Source: Candidatus Nitrosopumilus sp. (GTDB lineage: Archaea > Thermoproteota > Nitrososphaeria > Nitrososphaerales > Nitrosopumilaceae). Taken from it: 10,008 bases of DNA. Below the pieces are notes generated by a model, which worked only from the letters and a program-made list of their open reading frames with translations, had not been told where the DNA came from and made no database searches. This document shows, piece after piece, positions 6,702 to 10,008 of this stretch. Where the stretch lies: contig JAOUNZ010000022.1 of the NCBI GenBank assembly GCA_029880665.1, positions 1-10,008 on the forward strand, in the 5' to 3' direction. A program made the position numbers and the translations under genes. Numbering within the stretch: the first letter of the stretch is position 1; each line of letters begins with the position of its first letter.

Positions 6702-6760
6702 AAATAACTGATAATGATCCTAAATTAGTTTATCATTTAAATTCTGATACGAAAGTCGTT

Positions 6761-7180
6761 TTAAACCACCTTTCTCAAAATTATCACCGTATTGGTATCT
6801 ACAACGCCTGGAATTTTTCTTAATGCATCAATTGTACTGTTGATTTCAGAAATACTTGAACCGCTCATTATTGTTGTAATGTCATACTGTCCTGTGATTT
6901 CATAAACTGTTTTCACTCCCTCCAACTTGGCAAGCTTCATAGAAACTTTGGATGTGTCCATTGCAGAGTCCACTGAAACTAGAACAATCGCGCTGGTAGT
7001 ATTTTCTTCACCAATCTCTAGTGTGAATTTTTTAATGGTTTTGTTATCTACTAAATTTTTTACACGTCTTCTGACTGCTGATTCTGACAGTTTTAATTTT
7101 TCCCCAATATCTACAAATGATTCTCTTGAATCTTCTTTGAGATAACCAATAATTTTTTCATCAATAGTATCTTTATACAT
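6761..7180 (-). CDS. Lrp/AsnC-family transcriptional regulator (LysM-like)
   Basis: A 139-residue regulator of the feast/famine family. The N-terminal helix-turn-helix spans about 5-50 (TIDEKIIGYLKEDSRESFVDI, then LKLSESAVRRRVKNLV as recognition helix), and a RAM ligand-binding domain spans about 62-137, with the typical EITGQYDI turn (94-101) and IPGVVDTNT (123-131). Length is slightly short for the family (about 150) but both domains are whole. Location inside a lysine operon suggests the role of Sulfolobus LysM, which controls lysWXJK and responds to lysine; the ligand is not visible from sequence. Its start overlaps the lysJ stop by 8 bases, with GAGGAG 10 nt upstream (7196-7191). A palindrome and promoter signal lie directly downstream, ahead of homocitrate synthase. 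Confidence 0.88.
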   Translation of the reverse strand: MYKDTIDEKIIGYLKEDSRESFVDIGEKLKLSESAVRRRVKNLVDNKTIKKFTLEIGEENTTSAIVLVSVDSAMDTSKVSMKLAKLEGVKTVYEITGQYDITTIMSGSSISEINSTIDALRKIPGVVDTNTVIILRKVV

Positions 7181-8348
7181 TAAGTTTTTTCTCCTCTTCG
7201 GTTAGTACTTTATCCAAAGTATCTAAAACTTTTGTTATGTCTTCTTCAGATATTACTAGTGGGGGAAGAATTCTTAGTATGTTTCTGCCTGAATATAACA
7301 TGAGAACTCCTTTTTTTATCAACGACATTAAAATATCTTTTACTTCAAATTTCATCTCCACTCCTATCATCAATCCCATTCCACGCACTTCTCTGATTAT
7401 GGTGTGACTCTCTTTTAGTTTCTCTAATCCCTCTCTGAATATTTTTCCCATTTTTTCAGAATTTTCAATTAACCCGTCTTCAGTTAGTGCTTTGAGAGCT
7501 GCAATTCCTGCTGCACAAGATAACGGATTGCCACCAAATGTTGATGAATGTTCTCCTTTACTCATTGCGTCTAAAATGTCTGGTCTTACAAGTGTAGCAC
7601 CCATTGGAACTCCACCTGCAATTCCTTTTGCAAGACACAAAATATCTGGAGATGTATTCCAATGATCACACGCCCAAATTCGTCCTGTTCTACCAAGTCC
7701 AGCTTGTATTTCGTCAAATATTAAAATAATTCCTTTTTCGTCACAAAGTTTTCTTACTTCTTGCAAAAATCCTTCAGGAGCAACATTGATTCCACTCTCA
7801 CCTTGTATTGGTTCTAAAATCACAAATGCTGTGTCTTCATCAATCACTGAACGAAGTGATTCTATATCACCAAATGACGCAAAAGAAACTTTCTCAACTA
7901 GTGGTTCAAATGCTTTTTTATATTTTGGATTAAATGTTAATGATAACGCCCCTAATGATTTTCCATGGTAAGACCCTTTCATTGCAACCATTCCTTTTTT
8001 ACCTGTAAACTTTCTTGCAAATTTTATAGCTGCTTCAATTGCTTCTGCACCACTGTTGTTTAGATGAACTTGTGTGAGTCCTTTTGGCGCTAATCCAATA
8101 AGTGTTTTTAAAAATTCTTCCCTTGTCTTGTTATATAACGAACTATGAACAGTAATTATTTTGTCAATTTGTTCTTTGATTGCATTATTAACTCTTTGAT
8201 TTTGATGACCTACTAGTGATACTCCATACCCTCCCATGCAATCAATGTATTCTTTTCCATCTGTATCCCAAACATGACAGCCTATTCCTTTTTCAATTGT
8301 TACTGGAAATCTCTGATAGAGGTTTCCCATGAATTGATCTTCACTCAT
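7173..8348 (-). CDS. lysJ: [LysW]-aminoadipate semialdehyde transaminase LysJ
   Basis: Transfers an amino group (usually from glutamate) to LysW-bound aminoadipate semialdehyde, giving LysW-lysine; the family often also acts on the glutamate semialdehyde form for ornithine. It is a class-III PLP aminotransferase of normal length (391). Seen are HLNNSGAEAIEAA (95-107), the PLP-stacking SYHGKSLGALS (126-136), EPIQGE (179-184), FDEIQAGLGRTG (211-222, with D212 contacting the pyridine nitrogen), the Schiff-base lysine K241 in CLAKGIAGGVPMGA, and STFGGNP (269-275). By sequence alone ArgD-type acetylornithine transaminase is indistinguishable; neighbours lysZ and lysY set the call. The ATG overlaps the lysZ stop by 8 bases and has GTGAT 5 nt upstream, a good match to the archaeal ribosome binding site. 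Confidence 0.92.
   Translation of the reverse strand: MSEDQFMGNLYQRFPVTIEKGIGCHVWDTDGKEYIDCMGGYGVSLVGHQNQRVNNAIKEQIDKIITVHSSLYNKTREEFLKTLIGLAPKGLTQVHLNNSGAEAIEAAIKFARKFTGKKGMVAMKGSYHGKSLGALSLTFNPKYKKAFEPLVEKVSFASFGDIESLRSVIDEDTAFVILEPIQGESGINVAPEGFLQEVRKLCDEKGIILIFDEIQAGLGRTGRIWACDHWNTSPDILCLAKGIAGGVPMGATLVRPDILDAMSKGEHSSTFGGNPLSCAAGIAALKALTEDGLIENSEKMGKIFREGLEKLKESHTIIREVRGMGLMIGVEMKFEVKDILMSLIKKGVLMLYSGRNILRILPPLVISEEDITKVLDTLDKVLTEEEKKLNV
7191..7196 (-). promoter_or_regulatory. Ribosome binding site of the Lrp gene
   Basis: GAGGAG on the minus strand lies inside the 3' end of lysJ, 10 nt before the ATG at 7180. It supports that start and translational reinitiation at the 8-base overlap of the two genes. 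Confidence 0.5.
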
Positions 8349-9144
8349 TTTTTATCACTGTGCAGTTATCATGTGCAATTGCCGATGATATAGGATTTTC
8401 TTTTTGACCGTTTGCAATCAGTGCCTCTTTGACACCCATATCTAGAGCTTCGGTGGATGCTAGAATCTTTTTTTCCATGCCTGGCCCGATTTTTGGTCTG
8501 ATCTCTTTTGCTTCTGCCAATGTTAGTTTTGTGACTAACTTGTCATCCACTAGTAGTCCATCTACATTTGTGATGAACAATACTTTATCACTACCTACTT
8601 TTCCTGCAACATATGCTGCAGCCCTATCTCCGTCCACGTTAAGAAATTCTGATTCTTCACTAATGGCAATGGGTGAAATCACAGGTGTTAGTCCTTGTTC
8701 TAAGAGTGATTTGATAAATTTGGAGTTGATATCTGTAATTTTTCCAGTATATCCGCCGTCAATTGCTTGTTTTCTGCCTTTTTCGTTCATTATGAGAAGT
8801 TTCTTTTTTCTGGTTGCTTGAATTATCTTTGCATCTACTCCTGAAAGACCAATCGCATTAATACCGTTTTTTTGAAGCATCTGAACTATGGTCTTGTTTA
8901 TTCTGCCCGACATTACCATGGTAAAAATTTCAGCAGTTTCTTTATCTGTATACCTGCTTTTGATTCCACTTGGTGATGTGACAAATCTTGGTTCTTTTCC
9001 AAGTTGTTTGCAGACTTTGGTGACTTCTTTACCTCCACCGTGAACTAAAATTAACCCTTCAGCCCCTGCAATCTTTTTGATATCTGTAATTATGGATGGG
9101 TGTAAATTATCAACAACACTTCCACCAATCTTGATTGTGATCAT
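8341..9144 (-). CDS. lysZ: [LysW]-aminoadipate (possibly also glutamate) kinase LysZ
   Basis: Phosphorylates the side-chain carboxyl of LysW-bound alpha-aminoadipate using ATP. It belongs to the amino-acid kinase family with N-acetylglutamate kinase (ArgB). Motifs are KIGGS (5-9), the phosphate-binding HGGGKEV (35-41), SRYTD (63-67), LSGVDAK (100-106), substrate-side NVDGDRAA (169-176), ITNVDGL (191-197) and the catalytic lysine in PKIGPGMEKK (K218). Length 267 matches LysZ (about 260-270) and is a little shorter than many bacterial ArgB proteins. It begins 2 bp after the lysY stop and overlaps lysJ by 8 bp, which strongly suggests one polycistronic mRNA. Its use for arginine synthesis as well cannot be settled from the sequence. 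Confidence 0.92.
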   Translation of the reverse strand: MITIKIGGSVVDNLHPSIITDIKKIAGAEGLILVHGGGKEVTKVCKQLGKEPRFVTSPSGIKSRYTDKETAEIFTMVMSGRINKTIVQMLQKNGINAIGLSGVDAKIIQATRKKKLLIMNEKGRKQAIDGGYTGKITDINSKFIKSLLEQGLTPVISPIAISEESEFLNVDGDRAAAYVAGKVGSDKVLFITNVDGLLVDDKLVTKLTLAEAKEIRPKIGPGMEKKILASTEALDMGVKEALIANGQKENPISSAIAHDNCTVIKNE

Positions 9145-9146
9145 TT

Positions 9147-10007
9147 CTAAACCGGAGTTAATGGGGTATATCTGAGTCCGTCCATTTCATCAAAACCAGA
9201 CATTACATTCATATTTTGAATGGCCGACCCTGCTGCACCCTTCATTAGGTTATCCGATGCAGACATTGCAATCAATCTGTTATTATCTTCATCTATGTCA
9301 AACCCAATATCACAAAAGTTTGAACCAACTAGGAATTTTGGATCTGGAAATTTATACAATCCATTTTTATCTCGAATTAATCTGATGAATTTCTCATTCC
9401 CATAAGATTCGCGATATAATTTCCACAACTCTTTTTCTTCAATGTCTCTTTTCAAGAATGTATGATTTGTACACAAAATTCCACGAACAACGTCAACTGC
9501 ATGCGGACTCATCGAAACATGAATTTTTTTTCCTGCAATTTCACTTAACTCTTGTTCAATTTCACCAGTGTGTCTGTGCTTTGCAGGTTTGTATGGTCTA
9601 ATTACTCCTGCTCTCATTGCATGTGCAGTTCCTGAACCAGATCCTGCACCTGATGAACCAATCTTTGAATCAACTACTATATGTTCAGTATCAATAATGT
9701 CGTTTCGAATCAATGGTGCAAGTGCAAGCATTGATGTTACTGCCATGCATCCTGGACATGAAACCAGTTGTGCTTTTTTGATTTGTTCTCTATGTAATTC
9801 AGGAACTCCGAAAACTGATTTTGCTAAATAATCTGGATGTGGATGTTTCCAACCATACCATTTGTCATATGCTTCTTGATTATGTAATCTGTAATCTGCA
9901 CTCAAATCAATTATCTTGATCCCTCTATCGTAGAGTGCTTTGACAATTTCAGTTGCAGTTCCGTGAGGAACTGCTGTGAATACTAAATCACATTTATCAG
10001 TTAATTT
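9147..10007 (-). CDS. lysY: [LysW]-aminoadipate 6-phosphate reductase LysY, 5'-truncated by window edge
   Basis: Reduces LysW-bound aminoadipyl phosphate to the semialdehyde with NADPH; related to N-acetylglutamyl-phosphate reductase ArgC. The frame stays open to the right window edge, and the visible 286 residues lack about 60 N-terminal residues (the start of the NAD(P)-binding fold; family about 345-350). Upstream of the TTG at 9905 the frame still encodes conserved sequence (CDLVFTAVPHGTA, then IIDLSADYR), so 9905 is not the start. The catalytic cysteine lies in SCPGCMAV (second Cys, codon 9749-9747). SSGAGSGSG and KHRHTGEIEQELS, with the catalytic His region, follow, and the GSNFCDIGFDID segment is near the C-terminus. 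The stop is 2 bp before lysZ. It is the first visible gene of the lysYZJ-lrp run. Confidence 0.93.
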   Translation of the reverse strand, partial: KLTDKCDLVFTAVPHGTATEIVKALYDRGIKIIDLSADYRLHNQEAYDKWYGWKHPHPDYLAKSVFGVPELHREQIKKAQLVSCPGCMAVTSMLALAPLIRNDIIDTEHIVVDSKIGSSGAGSGSGTAHAMRAGVIRPYKPAKHRHTGEIEQELSEIAGKKIHVSMSPHAVDVVRGILCTNHTFLKRDIEEKELWKLYRESYGNEKFIRLIRDKNGLYKFPDPKFLVGSNFCDIGFDIDEDNNRLIAMSASDNLMKGAAGSAIQNMNVMSGFDEMDGLRYTPLTPV

Positions 10008-10008
10008 G

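Larger units (their letters stand above)
6663..6760. other. 98-bp intergenic region between the Lrp gene and homocitrate synthase
   Basis: This is the longest gap in the window and splits the lysine genes into two blocks (lysY-lysZ-lysJ-lrp, and homocitrate synthase-lysW-lysX-lysK). It is strongly AT-rich. Besides the palindrome at 6689-6701 and the TATA-like box at 6671-6678 it has a loose inverted pair (TGATAA/TTATCA) and a second spaced pair (TTCGTA/TACGAA). No strong hairpin with a T run, the usual sign of a bacterial-type terminator, was seen. It is best read as a regulated internal promoter region. Confidence 0.5.

Noticed and set aside
6719..6737. TGATAA/TTATCA inverted pair as a terminator for the Lrp gene
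   Set aside because: Arms are only 6 bp, all but one pair are A-T, the loop is long and there is no following T run on the minus strand; too weak to call.
8429..8821. 130-codon open frame on the + strand opposite lysZ
   Set aside because: It lies wholly antisense to a clear lysZ gene with all kinase motifs; its translation is Ser/Pro-rich low-information sequence typical of a shadow frame.
9147..9905. lysY as a complete 252-residue protein starting at TTG 9905
   Set aside because: Conserved ArgC/LysY sequence continues in frame upstream to the window edge, so the TTG is an internal Leu codon.

Overview
The window looks like the chromosome of a mesophilic, low-GC (roughly one-third G+C) archaeon, most likely an ammonia-oxidising thaumarchaeon of the Nitrosopumilus/Nitrosarchaeum type. 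The evidence is an archaeal-type DnaG, a CTP-dependent riboflavin kinase, diphthine synthase, LysW-dependent lysine synthesis with an Lrp-type regulator, very tight gene packing and AT-rich archaeal promoter signals. The assignment rests on recognising protein families by eye, not on a database search.

Layout: on the + strand lie the 3' part of dnaG (3-929) and ribK (938-1621). Everything else is on the - strand. Read in transcription order from the right edge this is: lysY (5'-truncated by the window edge, 10007-9147), lysZ (9144-8341), lysJ (8348-7173), an Lrp/LysM-type regulator (7180-6761), a 98-bp intergenic region with a candidate promoter and palindrome, homocitrate synthase (6662-5478), lysW (5455-5288, only 55 codons), lysX (5291-4449), lysK (4445-3318), dphB fused to a DUF357-like tail (3318-2281), and an HTH-RibL-type FAD synthase (2235-1618). 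ribK and ribL converge and overlap by 4 bp. No RNA gene, CRISPR array, insertion sequence or other mobile element was seen. The longest stretch without a gene is 98 bp.

How the genes work together: homocitrate synthase starts the alpha-aminoadipate (AAA) route. LysX ligates AAA to the C-terminus of the carrier LysW. LysZ phosphorylates, LysY reduces and LysJ aminates the carried side chain, and LysK releases lysine. The same carrier enzymes may also make ornithine/arginine, as known in Sulfolobus. The two flavin genes carry out consecutive steps (riboflavin to FMN to FAD), and each has an N-terminal winged-helix-like domain. dphB makes the diphthine precursor of diphthamide on elongation factor 2.

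The most notable points are: a LysW whose last residue is Gln (EDWGQ) instead of the Glu that normally receives the substrate; the pair of convergent HTH-fused flavin enzymes; the DphB-DUF357 fusion; and a 13-bp palindrome beside a TATA-like box, directly downstream of the Lrp gene and upstream of the homocitrate synthase/lysW genes. Most of the window is otherwise ordinary core metabolism. I found no strong evidence for a wholly unknown system.
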